Assembly: GCA_938004375.1 (NCBI GenBank)
Contig: CALKWH010000174.1
Coordinates: 1-34,259 of the forward strand
Length of the DNA stretch: 34,259 nt
From: an uncultured Pseudomonadota bacterium
GTDB lineage: Bacteria > Myxococcota_A > Polyangia > HGW-17
Direction: 5' to 3'
Under the pieces are notes generated by a model that was given only the letters and a program-made list of their open reading frames with translations, was not told the DNA's origin and did no database searches. Each line of letters opens with the position of its first letter. Positions within the stretch are counted from its first letter, which is position 1. Below, piece after piece: positions 6,575 to 14,484 of this stretch. The translations under genes and the position numbers were made by a program.

Positions 6575-6868
6575 ATGAAGATCGTGCCGTTGAACGAACA
6601 GGTGTTGCTGCGTCCGGTGAAGGACGAACCCGCCCCCGGTGGCCTGGTGCTGCCGGAGTCCGTGCGGGAGGACGGTGATCTCGCCGAGGTCGTGGCGATC
6701 TCGCCGCTGGTGGTGAACGCCGATCTGGCGGTGGGAGATCGCGTCCTCGTGCGCCGGTTCTCGGGGACCGGGCTCGAGTGGGAAGGGGAAAAACTGCGCT
6801 TCGTGGCCGCGGGGGATCTGCTGGCCAAGCGGGTGGAGGCCGACGCCATCCCGGGCGCAGGAGACTGA
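6575..6868 (+). CDS. GroES-like co-chaperonin (Cpn10), orphan copy
   Basis: 97 residues, the usual GroES length. It matches the Cpn10 pattern through most of its length: PLNEQVLLRPV at the start, a mobile-loop region GGLVLPES, LAVGDRVLVRRFSGTGLEWEG, and a C-terminal GDLLAKRV. AAGGAGAGG lies just upstream of the ATG, 20 bases after the Trx/Grx stop. No groEL accompanies it. In a thiol-redox operon it could serve a chaperonin encoded elsewhere, or be a diverged stress paralogue; the sequence does not decide. The weakly conserved middle (DGDLAEVVAISPLVVNADL) lacks the glycine-rich segment seen in main-copy GroES. Confidence 0.87.
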   Translation: MKIVPLNEQVLLRPVKDEPAPGGLVLPESVREDGDLAEVVAISPLVVNADLAVGDRVLVRRFSGTGLEWEGEKLRFVAAGDLLAKRVEADAIPGAGD

Positions 6869-6902
6869 TCGGAATGACTTTCGAAAGAAGAGAGGTGAAA
6901 TC

Positions 6903-7250
6903 ATGTTGCAGACGAAACTCGAACACATCCAGACGACAAAACAGTATCAGGAGCTCGTGGAGAGCGGAAAGAAATTCGCCGTGGTCTGCGGCCGCATGGG
7001 ACCCATGTGCATCCCGGTCTACGACGTCATGGACAACCTGAAATCGAAGTACCCGGACGTGACCTTCCTTGACATGGAGTTCGACGCACCGGTGGCCGCC
7101 GAGACGATCCGGCGCCTGCCCGAGACGCGCTCGTTCTCCGGGCTCCCCTTCACGGTGTACTTCCGCGACAAGCAGGTGGTCGCCGCCACCTCCAGCATCC
7201 AGACCAAGCAGCAGGTGAAGGAGATCCTGGACGCGAAACTCAAGGACTGA
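6903..7250 (+). CDS. Thioredoxin-fold protein with CX6C motif
   Basis: 115 residues. A thioredoxin-like fold is suggested by the FAVVCGRMGPMCIPVYD segment, VTFLDMEFD strand, cis-proline in GLPFTVYF and a C-terminal helix. In place of CGPC there are C29 and C36 in CGRMGPMC, with the GP of the canonical motif kept but the cysteines six residues apart. It lies between the GroES-like gene and thioredoxin reductase, so it is the best candidate for the reductase's substrate. AGAGGTG at 6891-6897 supports the start. Whether C29 and C36 form a functional disulfide is inferred. Confidence 0.85.
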   Translation: MLQTKLEHIQTTKQYQELVESGKKFAVVCGRMGPMCIPVYDVMDNLKSKYPDVTFLDMEFDAPVAAETIRRLPETRSFSGLPFTVYFRDKQVVAATSSIQTKQQVKEILDAKLKD

Positions 7251-7281
7251 GGGACGCCCGCTCCCCTTCCGGAGGTGAATC

Positions 7282-8235
7282 ATGGACCCTCAAGCCTATG
7301 ACGTGATCGTGCTCGGCGGCGGCCCCGCGGGGCTGACGGCCGCGATCTACCTGGCCCGCGCGAGGCTCTCGACGCTCGTGCTCGACACCGGCTCCACCGG
7401 CGGGCAGATGAACCTGACCCACGAGGTGGCCAACTATCCGGGCGTGGCGTCCACGACCGGCGCCCAGTTGGGGCAGGTGATGCGGGCCCAGGCCGAGGCC
7501 TTCGGCGCCCGCGTGATCTCCCAGGCCGAGCTCGGGCGCCTGGCGCTCGACGGGCCGGTGAAGTCCGTGGAGGTGGAGGACGAGGGCGTCTTCACGGCCC
7601 GAGCGGTCATCCTGGCGCCCGGCGGCGCGCCCCGGACGCTGGGGCTGGACTCCGAGGCCCGCTTCAAGGGCCGCGGGATCTCGTACTGCGCCACCTGCGA
7701 CGGCGACTTCTTCACCGGGCAGGACATCGCCGTGATCGGCGGCGGGAACTCGGCCCTCGAGGAGGCGGTGTCCCTCACGAAGTATGCGTCCTCGGTGACC
7801 ATCCTGCACGAGTTCGATCACTTCCAGGCCCACCCCTGGGCGGTGGAACAGGCGCGCGTCAACCCGAAGATCCGGTTCCTCCTCGAGCAGACGATCACCG
7901 GCTTCGAGGGGGACGACCGGCTCACCGCGGTCACCAGCGTGCACAAGCGCACCGGCGAGGCGGTCCGGGTGCCCGTGACGGGGACGTTCGTCTTCATCGG
8001 GTACGTCCCGCGCACGGCCGGACTGCCCCCGTCAATCCGGTTGACCGAACGGGGGGAGATCCTCACCGACGAGCTCATGCGCACCTCGGTGCCGGGCGTG
8101 TTCGCCGCGGGGGACGCCCGGGCCAAGCGCTACCGGCAGATCACCACGGCCGTCTCCGACGGGACCGTGGCCGCGATCCAGGCCACTGAATATCTCAGCG
8201 GGGAAGGGACGCCCGCAACAGGGCGTTCCGTCTGA
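7282..8235 (+). CDS. trxB: Thioredoxin reductase-like flavoprotein
   Basis: 317 residues, normal length for low-Mr thioredoxin reductase. The FAD-binding GGGPAG is at 12-17, the redox-active disulfide CATC at 136-139, the second dinucleotide motif GGGNSA at 153-158 and the C-terminal FAD motif GVFAAGDARAKRYRQI near 273-288. The NADPH 2'-phosphate site is changed: E. coli TrxB has HRRDGFRA with three arginines; here it is HEFDHFQA (176-183), with all three replaced by E, F and Q. This predicts NADH or another donor instead of NADPH. GGAGGTGA precedes the ATG. It is the last gene of the operon and probably reduces the CX6C thioredoxin and/or the glutaredoxin fusion. Confidence 0.93.
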   Translation: MDPQAYDVIVLGGGPAGLTAAIYLARARLSTLVLDTGSTGGQMNLTHEVANYPGVASTTGAQLGQVMRAQAEAFGARVISQAELGRLALDGPVKSVEVEDEGVFTARAVILAPGGAPRTLGLDSEARFKGRGISYCATCDGDFFTGQDIAVIGGGNSALEEAVSLTKYASSVTILHEFDHFQAHPWAVEQARVNPKIRFLLEQTITGFEGDDRLTAVTSVHKRTGEAVRVPVTGTFVFIGYVPRTAGLPPSIRLTERGEILTDELMRTSVPGVFAAGDARAKRYRQITTAVSDGTVAAIQATEYLSGEGTPATGRSV

Positions 8236-8256
8236 GGCGACGACGTCGCCGGAACG
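8224..8256. terminator. Hairpin between convergent genes, possible bidirectional terminator
   Basis: Inner stem GGCGAC (8236-8241) / GTCGCC (8245-8250) with a three-base loop. Outer arms CGTTCC (8224-8229) / GGAACG (8251-8256). It covers the trxB stop and the short gap before the minus-strand gene's stop. No U-tract follows, so it is not a classic intrinsic terminator. Confidence 0.45.
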
Positions 8257-8267
8257 ATCAGCCCGCG

Positions 8268-9017
8268 TCAGCGGGGCAGGAAGCGCAAAGTAGCCTTGTT
8301 GTCCTTGACGACGACCTGGATCTCGACCTCGGCGCAGCCGTGGGCCTGCTTGACCTTGGGGATCTGGCTCGAGAGGGTGGCGAAGAACCGGTCCGGCGTG
8401 ATCCCCTCGAGGCTCTCGCCGGTGGACAGCCGGGCCCGCACGAAGTTCTCGTAGGCGCGGCGCAGGGCGGGATCGGACGACGCGCCCGGGGCGGAGGGTT
8501 GTGCGGCGGCGGCGGCCGGGGTGTTCGCCGCGGGCGGCGCCTTGCGGTCCTCGGCGGCCGCGGGTCGCTCCGCTGCCGCGTCGTTTCGGGCGCCCTCGGC
8601 CGCGGCCTGCTGGTTGCGCAGTTCGGCGATCCTGGCCATGGCCGCCTCGAGCTCGCCCCGGGTGCGGACGTTGTCGAGCACGCTCTCGGGCAGGCCCTCG
8701 TCGCGGAGCTTGCGCCGCATGCGCTGCAACTGCCGCTCGTACACGCCGTCCTCGATCTCGCGCAGCACGCGGTTCCAGTACTGCTCGTAGGTGCGGAACT
8801 TGGTCTCCATGCGGGCCAGCAGGAACTTGAGCGCGGTGTTGTTGGGGGGGTTCTCCTTGAGCAGCCGCAGCTCGAGCTGGATGTTCTTGCGCAGCTGGAC
8901 CGGTTCGAACCGCTCGAGTCCGAGGAAGAACTGCTCGTACACCACCCGCAGTTTGTCGATGCTCGAGTCGAGCAGGTTCAGCCGGGCGGTCAGGGCCTTG
9001 TTTTCCTCGAACGACAT
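8268..9017 (-). CDS. Coiled-coil protein with MXAN_5187-like C-terminal domain
   Basis: 249 residues, cytoplasmic. Residues 1-145 are helical and charged, probably coiled coil. Residues 146-180 are an Ala/Pro-rich linker. The C-terminal part (about 183-249) reads RRAYENFVRARLSTGESLEGIT..FFATLSSQIPKVK..GCAEVEIQVVVKDNKATLRF, which resembles the C-terminal domain described for MXAN_5187-type proteins of myxobacteria. That assignment is from memory of the pattern and should be checked. Function unknown. Three bases separate it from pgsA upstream, so it is the last gene of the AIM24-pgsA transcript. The linker is enriched in Ala and Pro, as expected for a flexible tether. Confidence 0.75.
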   Translation of the reverse strand: MSFEENKALTARLNLLDSSIDKLRVVYEQFFLGLERFEPVQLRKNIQLELRLLKENPPNNTALKFLLARMETKFRTYEQYWNRVLREIEDGVYERQLQRMRRKLRDEGLPESVLDNVRTRGELEAAMARIAELRNQQAAAEGARNDAAAERPAAAEDRKAPPAANTPAAAAAQPSAPGASSDPALRRAYENFVRARLSTGESLEGITPDRFFATLSSQIPKVKQAHGCAEVEIQVVVKDNKATLRFLPR

Positions 9018-9020
9018 CTG

Positions 9021-9863
9021 TCACTCCGACCTTGGGTCATCCGGCGCCCGGCCGGGGTCCAGGGACACCTGCATCTCGATCTCCTCGATCACCGGCAGGG
9101 ACGGGTTGGACTGCATCTCGACGAGCAGGCCGGCTTCGCGGGCGGCCTCCTGCAGGGTGCGGGCGCGCTGCAGGTTCTTGCGCTCCACGGCCTCCATGAA
9201 CAGCGCGAAGTACTCCACCGCCGAGAACAGCGACAGGATCAGCGACAGGTACAGGATGAACAGTCCCATGCGATGGTAGTCCAGCCACCAGCCGGTGCCC
9301 CACAGCGGATAGGGGAAATTCACGAGCAGGAAGGTCAGCCCGAAGAACTGGAAGGCCGTCTTCTGCTTGCCGGACTCGGAAGCGGCGATGACCACCCCCT
9401 CGCCCATGGCCAGGGCCCGCAGGCCGGTGACGGCGAACTCGCGGAACAGCATCAGGATCAGCAGCCAGGCGGGGATCAGGTCCATGGCCACCAGGGTGAC
9501 CATGATCGAGAGCGTGGTGAGCTTGTCGGCCAGCGGATCCAGGAACTTCCCCAGCAGGGTGATCTTCCCGGTCTTTCGGGCCAGGTAGCCGTCGAGGAAG
9601 TCCGAGAAGCCGGCGAACAGGAAGAGCAGGGCCGCCCAATAGTGGGCCAGCGGAGTGCCGCGGTCGAGGACCGCCAGGATGACCGGGATCAGGGCCAGGC
9701 GCGAGAGGGTGATGAGGTTGGGCAGGTTGCCGACCTCCTCGCCCAGGGAGCGGATGCGGAAGTCGCTGACCTTGCGCCGGCGCACGAAGCGGAGCCGGAG
9801 GATCCGGGGGACCTGCGCCAGGGCGCGCACCGCGACGTTCTTGGTGGGGGCGGCCGGCGTCAT
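9021..9863 (-). CDS. pgsA: CDP-diacylglycerol--glycerol-3-phosphate 3-phosphatidyltransferase
   Basis: 280 residues. The CDP-alcohol phosphatidyltransferase signature DGx2ARx8Gx3Dx3D is complete: D91, G92, A95, R96, G105, D109 and D113. The N-terminal NLPNLITLSRL and the several membrane helices are those of PgsA, which makes phosphatidylglycerophosphate, the precursor of phosphatidylglycerol and cardiolipin, in the inner membrane. It is longer than the usual 180-200 residues, with a basic N-terminal extension of about 45 residues (RFVRRRKVSDFR) and a charged C-terminal tail of about 50. The start overlaps the upstream stop by ATGA, coupling it to the AIM24 gene. A related CDP-alcohol transferase such as phosphatidylserine synthase is possible but less likely from the N-terminal motif. 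Confidence 0.9.
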   Translation of the reverse strand: MTPAAPTKNVAVRALAQVPRILRLRFVRRRKVSDFRIRSLGEEVGNLPNLITLSRLALIPVILAVLDRGTPLAHYWAALLFLFAGFSDFLDGYLARKTGKITLLGKFLDPLADKLTTLSIMVTLVAMDLIPAWLLILMLFREFAVTGLRALAMGEGVVIAASESGKQKTAFQFFGLTFLLVNFPYPLWGTGWWLDYHRMGLFILYLSLILSLFSAVEYFALFMEAVERKNLQRARTLQEAAREAGLLVEMQSNPSLPVIEEIEMQVSLDPGRAPDDPRSE

Positions 9864-11044
9864 GACTGCAGCAGGAGGGAGCCGCTCCCGGCGACCTGGA
9901 TGAAGGAACTGTGGCTGTACTGGGCGACGACGTAGCCGTCCCAGCCGACGAGGCGGTCGATGGAGGCGATCAGGTACTCCTCCTCGGGCAGGGGCACGCT
10001 GTAGAGGCGGCCGGGCAACTGGATGATGACCGAGCCGCGTCCGCGGAAGGAGATCAGGGGGAGCTTGTGCTGCTCGCCCCGCAGCCAGCCATTCTCCCAT
10101 TTGAGATCGCCGGCGAAGGCCACGACGCGCTCCTCGAGGATGTAGAGCGGGCTGTCCTCGAGGTTGAAGCCCATGAACATGTGCTTGTCGGTGGGGACCA
10201 GGGACACGACCCCGCGCCCCTGGCACTCCACGAGGTCGCCGGTGAGCTCGGAGGTGATCCGGCGCTCGCCGGCCTGGCCGCGCATGCGCTCCTGGGCCGG
10301 GATGATCGAGAGGCCCATGTGCCAGCACAGCACCAGCTTCTCCCGCACGAACCAGGAGCCGGCGACGGGGATCTTGATGCACTCGGGGGTGAACACCAGG
10401 TGAGGCCCCGGGTGGATGTCGAGCACGCACAGGCGATCCGTGGCGCGGCTGTCTCGCTGGGTGGGGCGCGCGATCGGGCCGGGGGTCACCTGGTCGCCGG
10501 GCATGGGCGTGACGTCCGCGTCGATGAGCATGCCCTCGTCCTCGGGTTCGGGCTCGGGCTCCTCGTTCAGGACCGGCGTCTGCGTGGCCGGGTGGGCCGA
10601 GAGTACGGCGCGCACCGAGGAGAGCAGGTCGTTGAGCTCGGGGGACAGGTCGACGACGTTGCCGATCATGGGGAGCCCCAGCATGCGGCGGACCTGCTGG
10701 TAGAAGGACACGGCCTCCTGGTTGGCGGGATCCGAGAGGACCGCTTGCTCGACCTCGGCGTAGCCCAGGTGGATGTCGCCCTGGGCGAAGTATTCGCACC
10801 CGAGCTTGAAGTGCAGGGCGGGCTCCCCGGGGAACTGCAGCAGCAGCTGCTTGAAGATGGCGGTGGCCGAGGCGTGATCCCGCTGGGCCACGAGGATGTT
10901 GGCCAGAAGCGAGAGAGCGCGCGGCTCGCCGGGGTGGCGCACCAGCGCCTTGTCGATGCGCGTGCGCGCGCCGACGATGTTGCCGGCGACGTACAGTTCG
11001 GTGGCGTCCAGCAGCAGTTGGTCGAAGGTGACATCGGGCGTCAT
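9860..11044 (-). CDS. TPR - AIM24 domain fusion protein
   Basis: 394 residues. Residues 1-120 contain about three tetratricopeptide repeats (for example DATELYVAGNIVGARTRIDK and ALHFKLGCEYFAQGDIHLGY). A Pro/Glu/Asp-rich linker covers about 155-200. The C-terminal domain (about 203-394) is a beta-rich AIM24-type domain: GSWFVREKLVL, GRGVVSLVP, YILEERVVAFAGDLKWENG, and RGSVIIQLPGRLYSVPL. AIM24 proteins were named from a yeast mitochondrial gene; the bacterial function is unknown. There is no signal peptide. The gene is divergent from the small exported protein at 11103 and translationally coupled to pgsA, which hints at a membrane-related role. Confidence 0.87.
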   Translation of the reverse strand: MTPDVTFDQLLLDATELYVAGNIVGARTRIDKALVRHPGEPRALSLLANILVAQRDHASATAIFKQLLLQFPGEPALHFKLGCEYFAQGDIHLGYAEVEQAVLSDPANQEAVSFYQQVRRMLGLPMIGNVVDLSPELNDLLSSVRAVLSAHPATQTPVLNEEPEPEPEDEGMLIDADVTPMPGDQVTPGPIARPTQRDSRATDRLCVLDIHPGPHLVFTPECIKIPVAGSWFVREKLVLCWHMGLSIIPAQERMRGQAGERRITSELTGDLVECQGRGVVSLVPTDKHMFMGFNLEDSPLYILEERVVAFAGDLKWENGWLRGEQHKLPLISFRGRGSVIIQLPGRLYSVPLPEEEYLIASIDRLVGWDGYVVAQYSHSSFIQVAGSGSLLLQS

Positions 11045-11102
11045 GGGTGCTATTCTTACACCAACTCGCGCCCGAGCGCTTCATTTTTTTGGATGGTCGG
11101 CG

Positions 11103-11525
11103 ATGTGGACATTACTGGTATTTCAACTCTTCTGGACGCAGGCCGCGGTGGATCCCCTCGGTGAGATGGTGGCCCGCAACTTCGTCGATCACCTGGCCAA
11201 CCGCGACCTGGGACGGACCACCGCGCTGATGTCCGCGACGGTCAACTTCGACGGCCGCGTCGCGACCGGGGACGAGGCCAAGATCGCCCTGCTGCAGCGC
11301 ACGTTCGCCGGTCATCCGGCGCCAATCCGCTTTTCGCGGGTCACGGTGATGACCGGGGCCCAGGCCCTGGCCCGCTTCGGAAAGCCGCCGGCGCGCCTCG
11401 GAGAACTGGAGCTGGACCGCGCCCTGGTGGTGCTCGCCCGCAGGAAGATCGGCGGACTGGTGATCGTCCTGCGCGAGGAGGACAAGATCCCCGGACGCTG
11501 GCGCGTGGTCGCGCTCACCGATTGA
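11103..11525 (+). CDS. Small exported protein, possibly NTF2-like
   Basis: 140 residues. A short hydrophobic N-terminus (MWTLLVFQLFWTQAA) looks like a signal peptide cleaved near residue 15. The mature part begins with a helix (MVARNFVDHLANRDLGRTTALMS) followed by alternating strands and helices ending in GRWRVVALTD, an arrangement reminiscent of NTF2/SnoaL-like folds; that is a suggestion only. The start is chosen for the signal peptide; the upstream ribosome binding site is weak (GGATGG). Its stop directly abuts the stop of the minus-strand lipoprotein gene with no intervening base. The frame is open upstream but runs through the divergent gene. Confidence 0.75.
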   Translation: MWTLLVFQLFWTQAAVDPLGEMVARNFVDHLANRDLGRTTALMSATVNFDGRVATGDEAKIALLQRTFAGHPAPIRFSRVTVMTGAQALARFGKPPARLGELELDRALVVLARRKIGGLVIVLREEDKIPGRWRVVALTD

Positions 11526-11975
11526 TCATTTCTCGAACAGCACGGGGATCTTGGGGCCGTCCACGACCTTGCCCTTGGTATGGAACCAGGCCGAGCCGTG
11601 GTACTCCCAGGTGGTCTCGAGGAGGGTGTCCTGCAGGATGTTGTCGTCCTTGGCCGTCCAGGAGACCCGCAGGCGGACGACGGCCTTCTTCGCGGTCTTG
11701 TCCGGCGTGATGCGCACCACGGTGATGGAGTTGAAGGCCAGGTGGCGCTCGGCCACGTCGAGGCTGTCGAGGTAGGCGGCGCGGAAGGCCGGCGGCACGT
11801 AGTCCTTGGAGATCTCGCCGTTGAACCAGCGCAACTGCTCGTAGAACTGCATGACCGAGGGCTCCAGGGAACCCAGCGTCTCCTTGTTCTTCATGCCGCC
11901 GGCGCAGGCGGTCACGCCGAAGGCGGCGGCCAGGCACAGGAGGATCGGGACCAGCGCGGGGGGACGGCGGCTCAT
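11526..11975 (-). CDS. Lipoprotein, unknown function
   Basis: 149 residues with a lipoprotein signal (VTAC24). The mature part is about 125 residues with a helical start (SVMQFYEQLRWFNGEISKDYV) and a strand-rich second half (ITVVRITPDKTAKKAVVRLRVSWTAKDDNILQDTLLETTWEY), like the small ligand-free domains of NTF2-like or lipocalin-like lipoproteins. No family is recognised with confidence. It starts by ATGA overlap with the stop of the upstream lipoprotein gene, so both come from one transcript. It is convergent with 11103-11525. Confidence 0.85.
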   Translation of the reverse strand: MSRRPPALVPILLCLAAAFGVTACAGGMKNKETLGSLEPSVMQFYEQLRWFNGEISKDYVPPAFRAAYLDSLDVAERHLAFNSITVVRITPDKTAKKAVVRLRVSWTAKDDNILQDTLLETTWEYHGSAWFHTKGKVVDGPKIPVLFEK

Positions 11976-12760
11976 GGCACGAAGTCCGCGCAGGCGGTGG
12001 CGTCGCCGGTGACGTTCAGTTCCCAGGCCGGGTTGGTGATCCCGGCGCCGACCTGGATATCCAGGGTGCCGCAGTAATGCACGACGCCGACCGCGTCCTG
12101 GCCGGTCACGCGCAGGGTGTAGAAGCCGGTGGGCACGCCCTGCACGGTCCGCTCGGGCTGGCACGCGCCGCTGTAGGTCCCGCTCGTGAGGGCCTGTTCG
12201 GCCTCGTCGTAGATCGCCACGTTCACGGTGGACACGGCGGGGTCGGCCGCGGCGCAGGCGGCGCCGTTCCAGGTGAACTTGTACCAGAGGGTGCCGGCGA
12301 AGTCCGTGAAGAACGACTCCAGGTCGAAGTCCACCTCGCGCACCTCGGGGGGGTTCCCGTCGTTGTACACGCGGGTCTCCACCGTCTTGACCTGGGAGAT
12401 CGGCTGCCGCGCCGAGTCCAACAGCGTCACCTGGACCGTGTAGGGTCCCTGGGGGAAGGGCGTGCACTTGTCGTCCGAGACCGAGTACTCCATGGCCGTG
12501 CAGAGGATCTCGCCGGTGTGGAGGTAGTTCTCGGGGCCGGTGATGGTGATCGAGGCGTAGGTGGCGTCCACGTCCAGGCAGGTGTCGAAGCTGATCTCGT
12601 TGCCCAGGAAGATGCGCTTGCCGTTGATCGTCCACTTGGTGCGCATCTGCACCGGCACGTAGGTCGAGCCGGAGCCGCACGGAGGCTGGTTGTCGTTGTC
12701 GCAGGCGGCCGGCAGCAGCAGGGTCAGGGCGAGCAGGGGAAGGGCGATGGCGGCTTTCAT
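11972..12760 (-). CDS. Lipoprotein with Ig/carbohydrate-binding-like beta domains, unknown
   Basis: 262 residues. Residues 1-20 are a lipoprotein signal (PAAC20). The mature chain is beta-rich and repeats a pattern of strand-turn segments with cysteines in likely pairs (C28, the C in FDTC, CTAMEY, DDKC, AACAAAD, SGAC, YCGT, TACADF). Phrases such as GPYTVQVTLLD and GVPTGFYTLRVTGQD resemble immunoglobulin-like or PKD-like surface domains. No catalytic motif is seen. A run of 82 bases separates it from the TPR lipoprotein upstream, and it is coupled to the following 149-residue lipoprotein. Probably an outer-membrane surface or periplasmic protein. Confidence 0.82.
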   Translation of the reverse strand: MKAAIALPLLALTLLLPAACDNDNQPPCGSGSTYVPVQMRTKWTINGKRIFLGNEISFDTCLDVDATYASITITGPENYLHTGEILCTAMEYSVSDDKCTPFPQGPYTVQVTLLDSARQPISQVKTVETRVYNDGNPPEVREVDFDLESFFTDFAGTLWYKFTWNGAACAAADPAVSTVNVAIYDEAEQALTSGTYSGACQPERTVQGVPTGFYTLRVTGQDAVGVVHYCGTLDIQVGAGITNPAWELNVTGDATACADFVP

Positions 12761-12842
12761 GGAGCTCCTGTCGTCTGGGAATGAGACCCCTCGTGGGCCT
12801 CGGGCATGAAGTATCACGGAACCGGCCTTTCGGCAACGGGCG

Positions 12843-14270
12843 TCATTCAAACAGATTGGACTCGTCCCCGACCGACCGGCCGCCCGAGGTCCGCAACTTT
12901 TTTTCGAACCGGGTCTTGCCGCCGCGGCCGGGACCGTAGGCCTGCTCCCGCAGACGGGCCAATTCGGCGTCGGTGGCCCGCACCTTCTCGGCGCGGTCGA
13001 GGTAGCCGCGCGCCTTCTTCCGGTGCATGAGCGCCGCCTCGAGCCGGGTCTGGGACAGGCCGAGGTGGAGGCGGGCCAGGGCCAGCAGGCTGGAGAAGGC
13101 CTCCTCGTCACCGAGCCGGGACACCAGGGTGCGGTGGGTGGCCAGCGCGTCGTCGTGGAGCCCGGCGCTCTCCTGGAGCTGGGCCAGGGTGAGCATATCG
13201 CCGGTGGACTCGCGGTCCTTCATCAGGCGCATGTGGCGGCGGTGGGCGTCCACGGCCAGGGTGAAGGCCTGGTTCTTCGCGTGCAGATCGCGCAGCAGAC
13301 GCCAGGCGTGGGCGAGGAACGGGTTCGCTTCGAGGGCGGCCTCGAGGTGGCGCCGGGCCTCGGGCTCGCGCTGGGCGTGGAAGTAGATGTTGCCCAACAG
13401 CAGCAGGGCCTCGGGATCGCCCGGCTCCAGACGCAGGGCGTTCTCGAGCTCGACGACGGCGTCGGGCCGGTTGCCCAGGCGCAGGTGGATGACGCCGCGC
13501 AGGTAGTGCAGCAAGGCGATGTTCGCGTAGCGCTGCATGATCTTCTCAAGCTCGTCCTGGGCGGCCGCGGGCTCTTCGCCCCGGAGCAGGGCGCGCACCC
13601 GGGCCAGCTCCGGCACCAGCTCCGGCGGGAGCCGCCGGTTCCAGGCGCGGGCCATCTCGACGAGCCGCCGGGCCGCGGCGACCTCGGCCGCGGAACCCGA
13701 GTCCAGGAGCGGTCGCAGCGTGGGGACGACCTGGTCCAGGCGTCCGAGCCCCAGTTGGCAGCGGGCGAGGGCCAGGCGCACGGCCCCCGCGTTCAGTCCG
13801 GGGTCGGCGAGGGCCGAGGTGAGCGGGGCCAGGGCCTCGGCGTGGCGCTCCTCGAGCAGGAGGATCAGTCCCAGCCGGAAGGCGGGCTCCCGGTCGGCCT
13901 GGCCGGGGTCGGCCAGCGGCGAGAGGAGACGGCGGGCCTCGCCGGGCCGTTGATCGTAAAAATGGACCATGGCGCGGGCGTAGGGGCCAAAAGGCGCCCG
14001 GAGGCCGGCCACCGCTGCCGGCAGGGGTCGCCCGCCGTGGACCGCGCAGAGGGCGGACAGGCGCAGCCACTCCCAGGCGGTGGCGCGAGGCCAGCCGGCG
14101 ATGCCGTCGGGGGCCAGCTCCCGCACCTGCGCGCAGGCGGCTGCCTCTTTATTTTGTGCCCATAAAGCCCGGGCCGAACGGACGGTCTCGCGGGGGGAGG
14201 GGGTCCGGCAGGCGGCCAGCGCCGACAGGACCAACAACATTGCGATCTGCACTGGGAAATTCGGCTTCAT
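12843..14270 (-). CDS. TPR-repeat lipoprotein
   Basis: 475 residues. The lipoprotein signal ends at AAC21. The rest is a long array of tetratricopeptide-like helical pairs; the clearest are near 240-340 (ALLHYLRGVIHLRLGNRPDAVVELENAL, then PEALLLLGNIYFHAQREPEARRHLEAAL). The C-terminal tail is basic, then acidic (SVGDESNLFE). Such proteins scaffold envelope complexes. The start is chosen at the ATG just before the signal peptide; no good ribosome binding site precedes it, and the frame is open upstream. A candidate promoter on this strand has boxes complementary to 14338-14343 (TTGTTA) and 14316-14321 (TGTAAA), 16 bases apart. Confidence 0.85.
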   Translation of the reverse strand: MKPNFPVQIAMLLVLSALAACRTPSPRETVRSARALWAQNKEAAACAQVRELAPDGIAGWPRATAWEWLRLSALCAVHGGRPLPAAVAGLRAPFGPYARAMVHFYDQRPGEARRLLSPLADPGQADREPAFRLGLILLLEERHAEALAPLTSALADPGLNAGAVRLALARCQLGLGRLDQVVPTLRPLLDSGSAAEVAAARRLVEMARAWNRRLPPELVPELARVRALLRGEEPAAAQDELEKIMQRYANIALLHYLRGVIHLRLGNRPDAVVELENALRLEPGDPEALLLLGNIYFHAQREPEARRHLEAALEANPFLAHAWRLLRDLHAKNQAFTLAVDAHRRHMRLMKDRESTGDMLTLAQLQESAGLHDDALATHRTLVSRLGDEEAFSSLLALARLHLGLSQTRLEAALMHRKKARGYLDRAEKVRATDAELARLREQAYGPGRGGKTRFEKKLRTSGGRSVGDESNLFE

Positions 14271-14424
14271 GTAAATCCGCAACGACAGGGCGCCACCCGG
14301 AGGTGTGAATAAAACTTTACATCTCCGCAGCGGAAAGTAACAAAAACGCATCGAATATGGTATGGTAAAATGCCAAATCGACGGAAATCGACCCGATCCC
14401 GGCCGATTTCCCTGGATTTTCGTC

Positions 14425-14441
14425 CTGGCATGCGAATTGCT
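14425..14441 (+). promoter_or_regulatory. Sigma-54 (RpoN) promoter
   Basis: CTGGCATGCGAATTGCT matches the -24/-12 consensus YTGGCACGRNNNTTGCW with only two mismatches and exact spacing of the GG and GC elements. It is 44 bases upstream of the ATG of the Cys-rich lipoprotein, with GGAGG at 14473-14477 between. Sigma-54 transcription would require an enhancer-binding activator, not seen in this window. Confidence 0.7.
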
Positions 14442-14484
14442 CAAAACGACGTGGTCGTTACACGACTTATTTGGAGGTTGAGCC

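Noticed and set aside
13023..14165. 380-residue plus-strand frame opposite the TPR lipoprotein
   Set aside because: Antisense shadow; the minus strand has a lipobox and clear TPRs.
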